From Burkholderia mayonis (GTDB lineage: Bacteria > Pseudomonadota > Gammaproteobacteria > Burkholderiales > Burkholderiaceae), in the NCBI RefSeq assembly GCF_001523745.2, contig NZ_CP013387.1:1860001-1924000 (forward strand): DNA of 64,000 bases, in the 5' to 3' direction. Positions 8,945 through 18,222 of the stretch are shown one piece after another (position 1 is the stretch's first letter; each line of letters opens with the position of its first letter). The translations under genes and the position numbers were made by a program. Below the pieces are notes generated by a model that made no database searches, was not told where the DNA came from, and saw nothing but the letters and a program-made list of their open reading frames with translations.

Positions 8945-10369
8945 TCAATGCGAAATCGCCTCGAGCGCGATCCCCTTGGTTCTCGGCCCCATCAGCCCGA
9001 TCGACGCCATCACGATCGCCATCGCGCCCGCGATGAACACGAACGCGCCCGGCGTGCCGAATCCTTTCAGCACGGCCGCGATCGCGAACGACGTGAAGAT
9101 CGCCGAAAAGCGGCTCCACGAATAGACGAAGCCGACCGCGCGCGCCCGGATCGCGGTCGGGAACAGCTCCGCCTGATACGCGTGGAAGCTGTAGGACATG
9201 ATGTTGTTCGCGAGCGTCAGGCACACGCCGAGCGCGACGAGCAGCCACGCGGCCGACGCCTGGCTGAACATCAGCCCCGAGATCATCGCCGCGCCGGCCA
9301 TCGCGACGATCGCCGTCTTGCGCTCGAAGCGATCGGCGATCGCGAGACCGATCAGCGGCCCGATCGGCGCCGCGAGCGCGATCACGCTCGAATACATGAG
9401 GCTCGTCGTGACGGTGATCCCCTGCTTGATGAGGAGCGTCGGCACCCAGTTCGCGAAACCGTAGAAGCCGACGGTCTGGAACACGTTGAAGATCGTCATC
9501 ATCACCGTGCGCTTGCGGTACGGCGGCGCCCACATGTCGCGGAACCGGCCGCGCGGCGCGACCGGCTCGGCGGGCGCGGGCGGCGGCAGCGGCCGGCCGT
9601 GCTCCGCCTCGACCCTCGCCTCGAGCGCGGCGAGCACGCGCTCCGCCTCGTCGAGCCGGCCTTGCTGCGCGAGCCAGCGCGGGCTCTCCGGCAACTGCCG
9701 GCGAATCCACCAGACGAAGATCGCGCCGTGCGCGCCGATCAGCACGACCCAACGCCAGCCGTCGAGGCCGAACGGCGCACGCGGGACGAGCAGGTACGCG
9801 AGCAGCGCGACGACGGGCACCGCGACGAAGCCGACCGCCTGCTCGCACGCGAACGCGCGGCCGCGAATCTGTTTCGGGACCAGCTCGGAGATGTACGTGC
9901 CGATCGTCACCATCTCGACGCCGAGCCCGAGCCCGACGACGAAGCGCCAGAAGTTGAGGCCCGCGGCGGTGTCCTGGAACGCCATCACGATGTTCGCGGC
10001 CGTGTACCAGAGCAGCGACCACGTGAACACCGCGCGGCGGCCGAAGCGGTCGGCGAGAAAGCCGCACGCAATCGTGCCGATGAACAGCCCGGCAAACAGC
10101 GCGGCGATGAAGCTCGCGACGCCCGTCGTGCCGAACAGGCCGTGCGTCGTCGCGGTCAGGATGCCGCTCTTCACGAGGCCGGGCGCGACGTAGCCGCTAT
10201 AGAGCAGATCGTAGAGCTCGAAGAAGAAACCGAGGCTCAGCAGCGCGACCAGTTTCCAGACGCTGCGGGTGGGCGGCAGGCGGTCGAGGCGCGCCGAGAT
10301 GACGCCGGCGTCGATCGTCGTCGCGGACGCCGACGCCGACGCGCGCGAGGCGCTTTCCGTTGAAGCCAT
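8945..10369 (-). CDS. MFS transporter (metabolite:H+ symporter type)
   Basis: A 474-residue inner-membrane protein with about 12 transmembrane segments. It carries the MFS loop motif GFLADRFGRRAVFTWS, a second-half equivalent GLAIADRFERKTAIVAM, and the sugar-porter-like PESPRWLAQQGRLDEAERVL after TM6. A 40-residue Ser/Ala-rich N-terminus precedes the first helix (VALLSLGFFFELYDLLYSGY). The pattern is that of the SLC22/NiaP-like branch, which carries aromatic acids, nicotinate and related metabolites; the substrate cannot be fixed from this sequence. It is convergent with nothing nearby and is followed by the 39-bp repeat region. Confidence 0.85.
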   Translation of the reverse strand: MASTESASRASASASATTIDAGVISARLDRLPPTRSVWKLVALLSLGFFFELYDLLYSGYVAPGLVKSGILTATTHGLFGTTGVASFIAALFAGLFIGTIACGFLADRFGRRAVFTWSLLWYTAANIVMAFQDTAAGLNFWRFVVGLGLGVEMVTIGTYISELVPKQIRGRAFACEQAVGFVAVPVVALLAYLLVPRAPFGLDGWRWVVLIGAHGAIFVWWIRRQLPESPRWLAQQGRLDEAERVLAALEARVEAEHGRPLPPPAPAEPVAPRGRFRDMWAPPYRKRTVMMTIFNVFQTVGFYGFANWVPTLLIKQGITVTTSLMYSSVIALAAPIGPLIGLAIADRFERKTAIVAMAGAAMISGLMFSQASAAWLLVALGVCLTLANNIMSYSFHAYQAELFPTAIRARAVGFVYSWSRFSAIFTSFAIAAVLKGFGTPGAFVFIAGAMAIVMASIGLMGPRTKGIALEAISH

Positions 10370-10556
10370 GGCGGGAGTGTCTCCGAATGTCGTTGTGGCG
10401 AATGACGGCCGTGCGCGGCCGTTGGGGTTTCGGGCATTTTACCGGCCGGGCGGCCTGCGACCCAACCGCATCGCCGCCTCGCCCGAATCCGCTCGACGGT
10501 CGAGCGGCCCGCCCTTCCGATGCGCCCGGCGCGCGCATCTGCGCCGTTCTCACGCG

Positions 10557-11291
10557 TCAGGCGTCGCTGCTGCGCGACGCCGCGATCAGCGCGGCGAGCG
10601 ACTGCCGCTGCCGCCCTCGCGCGTCGAAATTCTCCGCGGCGAGCCACTGCCGGAAGGCCGATCGCAACGCCGGCCATTCATGATCGACGACCGAATACCA
10701 CGCGGTGTCGCGCGACCGCCCCTTATAGACGACGGCCTGCCGGAACACCCCCTCGCACGTGAAGCCGTAGCGAAGCGCCGCCGCGCGCGACGGCGCGTTG
10801 AGGCTGTCGCATTTCCATTCGAAGCGGCGATAGCCGAGCTCGTCGAACACGCGCTGCATCAGCAGGAACATCACTTCGGTGCCCGCGCACGTCTTCTGCA
10901 ACAGCGGCGAATAGGCGACGAACCCGACCTCGGTCACGCCGTTCGCCCGGTCCGTCCGCATCAGCGCGCAGGTGCCGACCGCCTTGCCCGTCGCCAGATC
11001 GACGATCGCATGGTGCAGCGGATCGTCGGTTTCGGCCGCCTTCGCCAGATACGCGCGATAGCTCGCGGCGTCGGCAAAGGGGCCGGCGCTCATGTACGTC
11101 CAGTCGCGGCCGTCGGCGGCCGATGCATACGCCGCATGCAGGTCGTCCGCGTGCCGGCTCACGTCGACCGGCTCGACCCGGCAGAACCGGCCTTGCATCG
11201 GCGTGCGCGGCGGCGCGGAACGCGGCTGCCAATCGGGCACCGGCGCGCCGATCGGCTGCCCGAATTCGTTGGTGAAAACGCTGTCACTCAC
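10557..11291 (-). CDS. GNAT family N-acetyltransferase (RimJ/RimL type)
   Basis: About 244 residues from a GTG start at 11291 (VSDSVFTNEFGQPIGAPVPD). The GNAT fold is seen in GTCALMRTDRANGVTEVGFV (acetyl-CoA side, beta4/A motif) and NAPSRAAALRYGFTCEGVFR, typical of RimJ/RimL-type acetyltransferases that act on protein N-termini or small amines. The open frame continues further upstream, but the upstream residues are Arg/Ser-rich and unlike the family; the GTG start matches the usual family N-terminus though the ribosome site is weak. Substrate unknown. Confidence 0.8.
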   Translation of the reverse strand: MSDSVFTNEFGQPIGAPVPDWQPRSAPPRTPMQGRFCRVEPVDVSRHADDLHAAYASAADGRDWTYMSAGPFADAASYRAYLAKAAETDDPLHHAIVDLATGKAVGTCALMRTDRANGVTEVGFVAYSPLLQKTCAGTEVMFLLMQRVFDELGYRRFEWKCDSLNAPSRAAALRYGFTCEGVFRQAVVYKGRSRDTAWYSVVDHEWPALRSAFRQWLAAENFDARGRQRQSLAALIAASRSSDA

Positions 11292-12211
11292 TGGCTTGTC
11301 CCGGAACGTTGGATGGATCGCGGATTCGCGCCGAAGCCTGCTCGAAGTCTGCTCGAAGACCTCGGACTGCCGCCGCCGACGCATCGACGGCGGATTCGAT
11401 TGTAAAAGGCATCGACGAGACATGCCGCGTCGGCGCCCGCGAACGGGGGCGTCGGTCGACGAAGTCCGTTTGCGCATCGGCGAGCGACTCACGGAATGTA
11501 TCGTCAGCCAGGTCGCGATGGAAGCAGACTCGCGGAAAATCAGACCGGCCGTTCCGCTCAATGGAATGCCGCGCGTCGATGCCAAGCGATGAAGCATGGC
11601 GGCGCGACGCGAACAGCGTCGGTGCGCGACATCGCATGTCGTCGAGGTCGCGCTTCGCATTTCGCACGACGAGCGGCGCATGACGCACTGCGAACTGCGA
11701 ACCGTGAGTTGCGAGCTGCGAACAGCAAATAGCGAACAACGCGCGGTAAGCAGTGGGCGGTGGGCGGCAAATGGCAAATGGCAAATGGCAAGCAGAAATC
11801 GTACGAAATACGCGAACCATCGAGGAATGCAAACCTGCGCCGCCGCTTGCAAGGCTCGACGAGCATCCACTCGGACAGCCGCCGAAAGCGTGCGTGTGCT
11901 GCAAACGCGCACGCGTCAAGAAACCTGCGCGGCGACCCGCATGGAACGTGGCGCGGTGATGATCGGCGACGTCCCGCCGCCGTCCCCATCCGCGCAAGGA
12001 CGTGCGAAAACGCTAGACTTATTGAATGTCGGCTGTCGCGTTAGCCCACCCGAACCGCCGCCGAACCAACCCGGCGCGATCTGACTCGTCGATTTTTGCG
12101 CACGCCGCGTTCGGCGCACGGTTTCACGCATGCCCCGGCAATTTCGGCCCGGCCGCAAGAAAGAAACCCGAACGGCGCACGGCAACCGCCGCCGCGCCCG
12201 CCGTCCCGATC
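11292..12211. other. 920-bp intergenic region containing a 7-bp-periodic array
   Basis: No recognised gene on either strand between the acetyltransferase and fruA. Overlapping open frames exist on both strands but carry repetitive Arg/Ser/Cys-rich translations that come from the 7-bp array at 11687-11798. The rest shows no family similarity I can name. Confidence 0.55.
11687..11798. repeat. Degenerate heptanucleotide tandem array (about 16 units)
   Basis: Phased in sevens from 11687 the sequence reads ACTGCGA, ACTGCGA, ACCGTGA, GTTGCGA, GCTGCGA, ACAGCAA, ATAGCGA and so on, ending GCGGTGG, GCGGCAA and ATGGCAA three times (11771-11791). The 3' units are exact and the 5' units diverged. A second heptamer array of different sequence lies at 25993. 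Confidence 0.8.
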
Positions 12212-14146
12212 TCAAGTGCCCGCAACCGCCGGCTGCGGCGTCCGCTTCAGCGCGCCGACCGCAACCGCCGTCACGAGCGTCCCGACGACGATCGCCAGCG
12301 CATACACGCCGAGATGCGTGACCGCATTCGGAATCGGCAGCACGAAGATCCCGCCGTGCGGCACCTTCAGCTCGGCGCCCGCCGCCATCGAGATCGCGCC
12401 CGTCACCGCCGAGCCGGCGATGCACGCGGGAATCACGCGCATCGGATCGCGCGCCGCGAACGGAATCGCGCCTTCGGTGATGAACGCGATGCCGAGCACC
12501 GCGGCCGCCTTCCCCGCTTCGCGCTCCTCGGCGCCGAAGCGCTGGCGGAACAGCCAGGTCGCGAGCGCGATGCCGAGGGGCGGCGTCATCCCGGCCGCCA
12601 TCGTCGCGGCCATCGGCGTGTAGACGTGGCTCGCGATCAGTCCCGCGCTGAACGCATACGCGGCCTTGTTCACCGGACCGCCCATGTCGACCGCCATCAT
12701 CCCGCCGAGGATCAGCCCGAGCACGACCGCGCTGCCCGCCTGCATCGAGCGCAGCCAGCCTTCGAGCGCGTGCAGCGCGGCCGCGACGGGCGAGCCGACC
12801 ACGTAGATCATCAACAGCCCGACGATGAGCGTCGACAGCAGCGGAATGATCAGCACCGGCTTCAGCCCTTCGAGGTTGCGATGCAGCTTCAGATGCCGGT
12901 TGATCAGGAGCGCCGCGTAGCCCGCGAGGAAGCCCGACGCGATCCCGCCGAGAAAGCCCGCATTCAGGCTCGCGGCGAGCATCCCGCCGACCATCCCCGG
13001 CGTGATGCCCGGCCGGTCGGCGATCGAATATGCGAGGTAGCCGGACAGCGCCGGCACGATCAGCGCGAACGCCGACTTCGCGCCGATCTGGAACAGCGAC
13101 CACGCGAGCGTGCCCTTGTGTGCGTCGTCGAACGCGTAGATGCCGCCGAGCGCGAACGACAGCGCAATCAGCAGGCCGCCCGCGACGACGAACGGCAGCA
13201 TGTACGACACGCCCGTCATCAAATGTCGATACGGGCCGCCCGCTTTCGCGGCGCGCGCCTGCTTCGCGGCCGCGACCTGATCGGCAAGCGCCGGCGCGCC
13301 CGCGCCCGCCCCGGCGCCCGCCGCCGCGCCGCCTTCGATGCGCGCCTCGGCGATCGCCCGCCCGATCAGCGCCGCGCCCTTGCCGATCGCGCCCTTCGTG
13401 CCCGTCTCGTAGAGCCGCTTGCCCTTGAAGCGGCGCTTGTCGACCTGCGTGTCGGCGGCGATCACGACGAGATCCGCTTCGGCGATCTGCGCATCGGTCA
13501 GCTTGTTCTGCGCGCCGACCGAGCCCTGCGTCTCGACGTGGATCGCATGGCCGAGCGCCTGCGCGCCTTGCGCGAGCCCCTCGGCCGCCATGAACGTATG
13601 GGCGATGCCGGTCGGGCACGACGTGATCGCGACGATCTTCAGCGGACGGGCGTCGGCCGACGCCGCAATCGGCGCGCGCGGCGCTTCGGCAACGCCGGAA
13701 CGCGCCGCCGCGAGCGACGCGGCCGGCGCGCCGCGCACCGCTTGCGCCTCCGCTCGCGAAGCAGCCGATACCGCGCCGCCGACGGGCGCCGCGCCGTTTG
13801 CCGCGTGTGCGGACGCATCCGCGACGGCCGCCTCGGACGCGCAGCCCGCCGCGCGCGCGAGCACCGCGTGCGCGTCGCGGATCGCGTCGTCGACCGACAC
13901 GCGGTGAATCGTCTTGCCCGCGAACGGCGCTTCGTCGATCGACGCCGGGTCGTCCGCCGCGATCAGCACGGCGCTCGCCGCGTCGATCTGGTCGGCGGAC
14001 AACGGTGTCTGCACGCCGAGCGCGCTGCGCGTTTCGAGCGCGAGCGCGATGCCGCGCGCCTGCGCCGCGCGGTTCAGCGCGTGCGCGGCGAAGGCCGGCG
14101 CGGCCGTCCGCGCCGGCGCCGCCACGAGTCCGATCAATTTTTTCAT
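12212..14146 (-). CDS. fruA: PTS fructose transporter subunit IIBC
   Basis: A 644-residue membrane permease that imports fructose and phosphorylates it to fructose 1-phosphate. Domain order: a degenerate IIB-like domain (residues 1-110), an Ala-rich linker, an intact IIB domain with the phosphorylatable Cys in [20 protein letters not shown], a second Ala/Gly linker, then the IIC membrane domain from [20 protein letters not shown] to the C-terminus, with [19 protein letters not shown] and [19 protein letters not shown]. It is the last gene of fruB-fruK-fruA, starting 21 bp after the fruK stop. Likely repressed by the divergent LacI-type FruR. Confidence 0.95.
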   Translation of the reverse strand: MKKLIGLVAAPARTAAPAFAAHALNRAAQARGIALALETRSALGVQTPLSADQIDAASAVLIAADDPASIDEAPFAGKTIHRVSVDDAIRDAHAVLARAAGCASEAAVADASAHAANGAAPVGGAVSAASRAEAQAVRGAPAASLAAARSGVAEAPRAPIAASADARPLKIVAITSCPTGIAHTFMAAEGLAQGAQALGHAIHVETQGSVGAQNKLTDAQIAEADLVVIAADTQVDKRRFKGKRLYETGTKGAIGKGAALIGRAIAEARIEGGAAAGAGAGAGAPALADQVAAAKQARAAKAGGPYRHLMTGVSYMLPFVVAGGLLIALSFALGGIYAFDDAHKGTLAWSLFQIGAKSAFALIVPALSGYLAYSIADRPGITPGMVGGMLAASLNAGFLGGIASGFLAGYAALLINRHLKLHRNLEGLKPVLIIPLLSTLIVGLLMIYVVGSPVAAALHALEGWLRSMQAGSAVVLGLILGGMMAVDMGGPVNKAAYAFSAGLIASHVYTPMAATMAAGMTPPLGIALATWLFRQRFGAEEREAGKAAAVLGIAFITEGAIPFAARDPMRVIPACIAGSAVTGAISMAAGAELKVPHGGIFVLPIPNAVTHLGVYALAIVVGTLVTAVAVGALKRTPQPAVAGT

Positions 14147-14167
14147 GCGTGCCTCCGGCCTGCCGGC

Positions 14168-15472
14168 TTATGAATGAACGACGCCGTCCGCCGCGGCGGT
14201 CAGCGTGAAAGTCTCGACTTCGACCTGCGCGGCGAGTGCGTCGAGCGTCGTGCGATCGGGCAAATGCGGGCCGACGCGCGCGAGCTTCGCAGCCGCGAAC
14301 GCGGTGGCGCGACGGCCCGCGTCGCCCCACGCGCGCGCTTCGGTCAGGCTCGCGACGAGCCCAGCGACGAACGCATCGCCCGCGCCGACCGTGCTCGCGA
14401 CGGGCACGCGCGGCGGCGTCGCGCGGAAGATCCGATAGATGGCCGGATGCGGGGTGGCGCGTTGCGGCGAGGTCGGCGCGCCTGCGGTTGTCGATGTGGG
14501 TGATGCCGATACGGGCGATGCCGATACGGGCGATGCAACCGATGCGGGCGATGCCGAACGTACCATCGACAACAGCCGCCCTTCGGATCCCGGCGATGCG
14601 GTCGAAGATGCGAGCGCGTCCACGGTCTCCAGCTTCGACGACTTTGTCGCATCGAACGTCCGCGATCCGACCGATGCCTTCGATGCCGCCGGCGCTTCCG
14701 ATACTTCCGATACTTCCGATACCTCCGATGCGCCCAAAGCCCTCGCCCCGACATCCGCCGCGACGCCCAACGCGCCCTTCGCGCCAAGCGACACGACGAC
14801 ATACGCGATCCCGCGCGCGGCAAGCTCGCACGCCGCACGCACGATCGCGTCCTCGTCGCGCAACGCGCGGCCGAGCGCCGCTTCGAGCTCCGCGAGATTC
14901 GGCTTCACGAGATCCGGCAACTCGCGCGGATCGTCGGCCGCGAGCGCATCGGCGAGCGGCGCGCCGCTCGTGTCGAGCGCGACGCGCGCGCCTGCGCCGT
15001 GCAGCGCGCGCGTCGCGCGCCGGTAGAACGACGCGTCGACGCCCGGCGGCAGGCTGCCCGCGAGCACGAGCCAGCGGCCGGGCGCCGCGAGCTCGATCAT
15101 CCGGCGCTCGAGCGCCGCGACGTCGGCGGGCGTCGGCAGCGACGTCGCGAGATTGATGTCGGTCGTCTCGCCGCGCGCCGAATCGACGAGCTTCACGTTG
15201 ATCCGCGTGCGCCCCGCGATCCGCACGAAGCGGTCCGCGATCTGCTTGTCGGCGAACATCGCGTCGAACGCCGCGCTGTCGGCCGCGCCGAGCAGCCCGG
15301 TCGCGATCGTCGCGATCCCGTAGTCGGCGAGGCAGCCGGCGACGTTCACGCCCTTGCCGCCCGCGTTGAATTCGAGCGACTCCGCGCGGTTCACGTCGCC
15401 GAGCGTCAGGTTGGACACGCGCACGGTCTGGTCGAGCGCCGGATTCGGCGTCACGGTCACGACGGTCGTCAT
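14168..15472 (-). CDS. fruK: 1-phosphofructokinase with a large low-complexity insertion
   Basis: A PfkB-family kinase converting fructose 1-phosphate to fructose 1,6-bisphosphate. Start at 15472 (MTTVVTVTPNPALDQTVRVS) overlaps the fruB stop by ATGA. Family motifs: AGGKGVNVAGCLADYG near residue 38, KPNLAELEAALGR near 190, and catalytic STVGAGDAFVAGLVA with Asp at 366. At 434 residues it is about 120 longer than usual. The excess is residues 239-345, a Ser/Ala/Thr/Pro-rich stretch with SEVSEVSEVSE and SPVSASPVSASPTS, placed between GAKGALGVA and the beta strand leading into GAGD. The frame stays open and both catalytic halves are intact, so the enzyme may still work. Confidence 0.93.
   Translation of the reverse strand: MTTVVTVTPNPALDQTVRVSNLTLGDVNRAESLEFNAGGKGVNVAGCLADYGIATIATGLLGAADSAAFDAMFADKQIADRFVRIAGRTRINVKLVDSARGETTDINLATSLPTPADVAALERRMIELAAPGRWLVLAGSLPPGVDASFYRRATRALHGAGARVALDTSGAPLADALAADDPRELPDLVKPNLAELEAALGRALRDEDAIVRAACELAARGIAYVVVSLGAKGALGVAADVGARALGASEVSEVSEVSEAPAASKASVGSRTFDATKSSKLETVDALASSTASPGSEGRLLSMVRSASPASVASPVSASPVSASPTSTTAGAPTSPQRATPHPAIYRIFRATPPRVPVASTVGAGDAFVAGLVASLTEARAWGDAGRRATAFAAAKLARVGPHLPDRTTLDALAAQVEVETFTLTAAADGVVHS
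14438..14758. repeat. Short tandem repeats inside fruK (low-complexity insertion)
   Basis: On the plus strand a 9-bp unit TTCCGATAC is repeated three times near 14697-14725, and a 15-bp unit GATGCCGATACGGGC is repeated near 14506-14540 with degenerate continuation. All unit lengths are multiples of three, so fruK stays in frame. Confidence 0.85.
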
Positions 15473-17997
15473 GCGGCCACCCGGATCTCGGCCGAATCGA
15501 GCGCGCGCACCGCATCGACGTCCGCGCAGTCGAGCGCGCGCCGCGCGAGCGCCTGCAGCGCGTCGAGCCGCGCGCCGCGCAGCCGCGTCTTCACCGCGGC
15601 GACGTCGCGCGCGCTCATCGACAGTTCGTCGACGCCCAGGCCCGCGAGAATCGACGCGCCGAGCGGATCGCCCGCGAGCCCGCCGCACACGCCGACCCAC
15701 TTGCGATGACGGCGCGCGCCGTCGACCGTCTGCCGGATCATCCGCAGCACAGCCGGATGCAGGCTTTCGGCGAGCCGCGCGAGCTCCGGGTGCTCGCGGT
15801 CGATCGCGAGCACATATTGCGTCAAGTCGTTCGTGCCGATCGAGAAGAAGTCGACGACCTGCGCGAAATGATCGGCGAGCGCAGCGGCCGACGGCGTCTC
15901 GACCATGATGCCGAGCGGCACCTTCGGCGCGTCGAGCTCCGCGCGCACGGTTTCGGCGAGCGCGATCGCCTCGCGCGCCTCGTCGAGCGTCGACACCATC
16001 GGGAACATGATCCAGAGCGGCCCTTCCTTCGCCGCGCGATAAAGCGCGCGAAGCTGCGGCACGAACAGGTCAGGACGCCGCAGGCACAGGCGCAGCCCGC
16101 GCACGCCGAGGAACGGATTCGATTCGTGCGGCAGATTCAAATACGGCACCTGCTTGTCGCCGCCGATGTCGAGCGTGCGAATGATGAGACGCCGGCCGCC
16201 GCTCGCGTCGACCATCTGCTTGTAGCACGCGTATTGCTCGTCCTCGTCGGGCGCGTCGCGGCGCTCGAGAAACAGGAACTCGGTGCGCATCAGGCCGACG
16301 CCGTCCGCGCCCTGCGCGAGCGCGTCGGCGACCTGGCCCGGCCGCGTGATGTTCGCGCCGATCTCGAGCACGTGGCCGTCGAGCGTCGCCGCAGGCAGCG
16401 CGCGGTTCGCGCTCGCGCGCCGCCGCTCCTCGAGCAGGCGCTGCTCGACCTGACGCGCGCGCTCGGCGTCGCGCGCCGACACGCCGACGTACAGCCGCCC
16501 CGCGTTGCCGTCGAGCACCGCGCGCGCGCCGTCGGCAACCTCCATCAGCCTCGCGCCGCACGCGACCGCCGCCGGCACGCCGAGCGTGCGCGCGAGGATC
16601 GCCGTGTGCGACGTCGGGCCGCCCGCGACCGTGCAGAAACCGAGTGTCACGGCCGGGTCGAGCCGCGCGGTGTCGGATGGTGTCAGGTCTTCGGCGATCA
16701 GAATCGACGGCGCGTTTGCGTCGCCGCCGCCACCCGTCGCGTCGCCCGCGCCCGTCTCGCCGAGATGCCGCAGCACGCGCCGCGCGACGTCGCGCAGGTC
16801 GGTCACGCGTGCGGCGAGGAGCGAATCGGGCAGCGCGGCGAGCCGTTCGGCCTGTGCTTCGGCGGCCTGATGCCACGCCCACGCGAGCCCGTGCCCGTCG
16901 ACGATCAGTCGCGCGGTCTCGCCGAGCAGCTCGGTGTCGTTCAGCAGCTCCCGCTGCGCGACGAAGATTTCGCCTTCGGCCGCGCCGAGCCGCGACGCGG
17001 TCTCGCGCGCGAGCGCGTCGAGCTCGGCGGCGGTCTCGATCAGCGCCTGGTCGAGACGACGCGTCGCGTCGAGCGTGTCGCCCGGCCTGTCTTCGATGTC
17101 GACGCGCGTCGCGCGCAGCACGCGCACCGGCCCCGTCACGAGGCCCGGCCCCGCGCCGATCCCTTCGATCGCGGTCGCAGGATCCTCCGGCGTCCACAGC
17201 GCGGGCTGCACGCTCTGCCGGCGCGCCTGCGCGGCCGCCGCGCGCGCATGCTCCTCGGCGGCGAGCGCTTCGATCGTGCGTGCGAGCGCCGCGAGCGCGT
17301 CGGCCGCGTCGACGCCCTGCGCGGACACGACGAGCCGCGCCTGCGGGGTCGCGCCGAGCTGCAGCAGGCTGACGAGGTTCTTCGGATCGGCGGCGACGTC
17401 GCCATGGCGCACGCGCAACGCCGCCCGATACCGCTTCGCGGTCGCGACCCACGCGCTCGCGGGCCGCGCGTGCAGGCCGTGCGGGTAGTCGAGGATCACG
17501 TCGACCTTGTGCGCGTAGTCGGCGGGCGTCGCCTCGACGACGGCGGCGCCTGCCGCGCGCGCTGCGCCCGCGCCGTTCAGCGCGTCGACGATCGCTTGCG
17601 GATCGCGCGCGGCGAGCAGCCGCTCGAGCTGCGGCGGATCGCCGATCAGCCGGGTCAGGCGCTGCAACAGCGCGATGTGTTCGTCGGACTGCGCGGCGAT
17701 CGCGACGATAAGACGCGCGCGCTCACCGCCCTGCCACTCGACGCCGTCCGGCACCTGCAGCACCGCGACGCCCGTGCGGCGGATCAGATGGCGATCCTCC
17801 TGCAACCCGTGCGGAATCGCGACGCCGCTGCCGAGATACGTGTTCGCCACCGTCTCGCGGCCGTGCAGGCTGTCGACATAGCCGGGCTCGATGACGCCCG
17901 CCTCGACGAGCAGCGCGCCGGCCTGGCCGATCGCATCGTGTTTCGAACCGGCCTTCGCGCCGAGCCGGACGAGTTCCGCTGTGAGCAACGGCGGCAT
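15469..17997 (-). CDS. fruB: Multiphosphoryl transfer protein: PTS EIIA(Fru)-HPr-EI fusion
   Basis: An 842-residue cytoplasmic phosphoryl carrier feeding FruA. Domains: EIIA (about 1-145) with active His in YLGSGVAIPHG (His63); HPr (about 160-250) with phospho-His in DYPHGLHARPASAW; enzyme I (about 270-842) with active His in CTVAGGPTSHTAILARTLGV, the PEP-binding GVGLMRTEFLFLERRDAPDE and the C-terminal signature DFFSIGTNDLTQYVLAIDRE and GVCGGLAGDP. The start at 17997 follows an AGGAGA ribosome site 6 bp away; upstream in-frame ATGs would put the promoter inside the gene. First gene of the fru operon. Confidence 0.95.
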   Translation of the reverse strand: MPPLLTAELVRLGAKAGSKHDAIGQAGALLVEAGVIEPGYVDSLHGRETVANTYLGSGVAIPHGLQEDRHLIRRTGVAVLQVPDGVEWQGGERARLIVAIAAQSDEHIALLQRLTRLIGDPPQLERLLAARDPQAIVDALNGAGAARAAGAAVVEATPADYAHKVDVILDYPHGLHARPASAWVATAKRYRAALRVRHGDVAADPKNLVSLLQLGATPQARLVVSAQGVDAADALAALARTIEALAAEEHARAAAAQARRQSVQPALWTPEDPATAIEGIGAGPGLVTGPVRVLRATRVDIEDRPGDTLDATRRLDQALIETAAELDALARETASRLGAAEGEIFVAQRELLNDTELLGETARLIVDGHGLAWAWHQAAEAQAERLAALPDSLLAARVTDLRDVARRVLRHLGETGAGDATGGGGDANAPSILIAEDLTPSDTARLDPAVTLGFCTVAGGPTSHTAILARTLGVPAAVACGARLMEVADGARAVLDGNAGRLYVGVSARDAERARQVEQRLLEERRRASANRALPAATLDGHVLEIGANITRPGQVADALAQGADGVGLMRTEFLFLERRDAPDEDEQYACYKQMVDASGGRRLIIRTLDIGGDKQVPYLNLPHESNPFLGVRGLRLCLRRPDLFVPQLRALYRAAKEGPLWIMFPMVSTLDEAREAIALAETVRAELDAPKVPLGIMVETPSAAALADHFAQVVDFFSIGTNDLTQYVLAIDREHPELARLAESLHPAVLRMIRQTVDGARRHRKWVGVCGGLAGDPLGASILAGLGVDELSMSARDVAAVKTRLRGARLDALQALARRALDCADVDAVRALDSAEIRVAA

Positions 17998-18034
17998 CGC
18001 GTCTCCTGAGATCAATCGTTGGAATGTGCGTATT

Positions 18035-18046
18035 GAAATCGATACC
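18035..18046. promoter_or_regulatory. LacI-type operator GAAATCGATACC, proximal to fruB
   Basis: A near-palindrome centred on ATCGAT, matching a second site at 18204 in 11 of 12 bases. It lies 38 bp upstream of the fruB start. An imperfect palindrome TTCCCTGA/TCAGGAA at 18064-18080 lies between the two sites. Likely FruR binding sites; inferred from pairing and position. Confidence 0.5.
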
Positions 18047-18203
18047 ACTTTCACCGTCAAGCGTTCCCTGATTTCAGGAAACTGCGTGAAATGTACGACG
18101 GCCCTCGCTAGAATAGCCAAAAGGCCTGTCCACGGGCGGCGGCGGCGTATGCGCCAGGCAGTGTTTCCGTCACCCGGATTCAGGGTAAATACCGATCCGA
18201 AAA

Positions 18204-18215
18204 GAAATCGATTCC
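18204..18215. promoter_or_regulatory. LacI-type operator GAAATCGATTCC, at the fruR start
   Basis: Near-perfect palindrome (GRAATCGATTYC form), ending 7 bp before the fruR ATG, where bound repressor would also cover the ribosome site. This suggests autorepression by FruR alongside control of fruBKA through the sister site at 18035. Confidence 0.55.
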
Positions 18216-18222
18216 AGTTGCC

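Noticed and set aside
7628..10363. 911-residue plus-strand frame across the DUF2891 gene, repeats and MFS gene
   Set aside because: Spans three unrelated regions, composition RRDR-type, and overlaps two well-supported genes in other frames.
11916..15515. 1199-residue minus-strand frame over fruA/fruK
   Set aside because: Out of frame with both fru genes and consisting of Arg/Gly/Asp runs.
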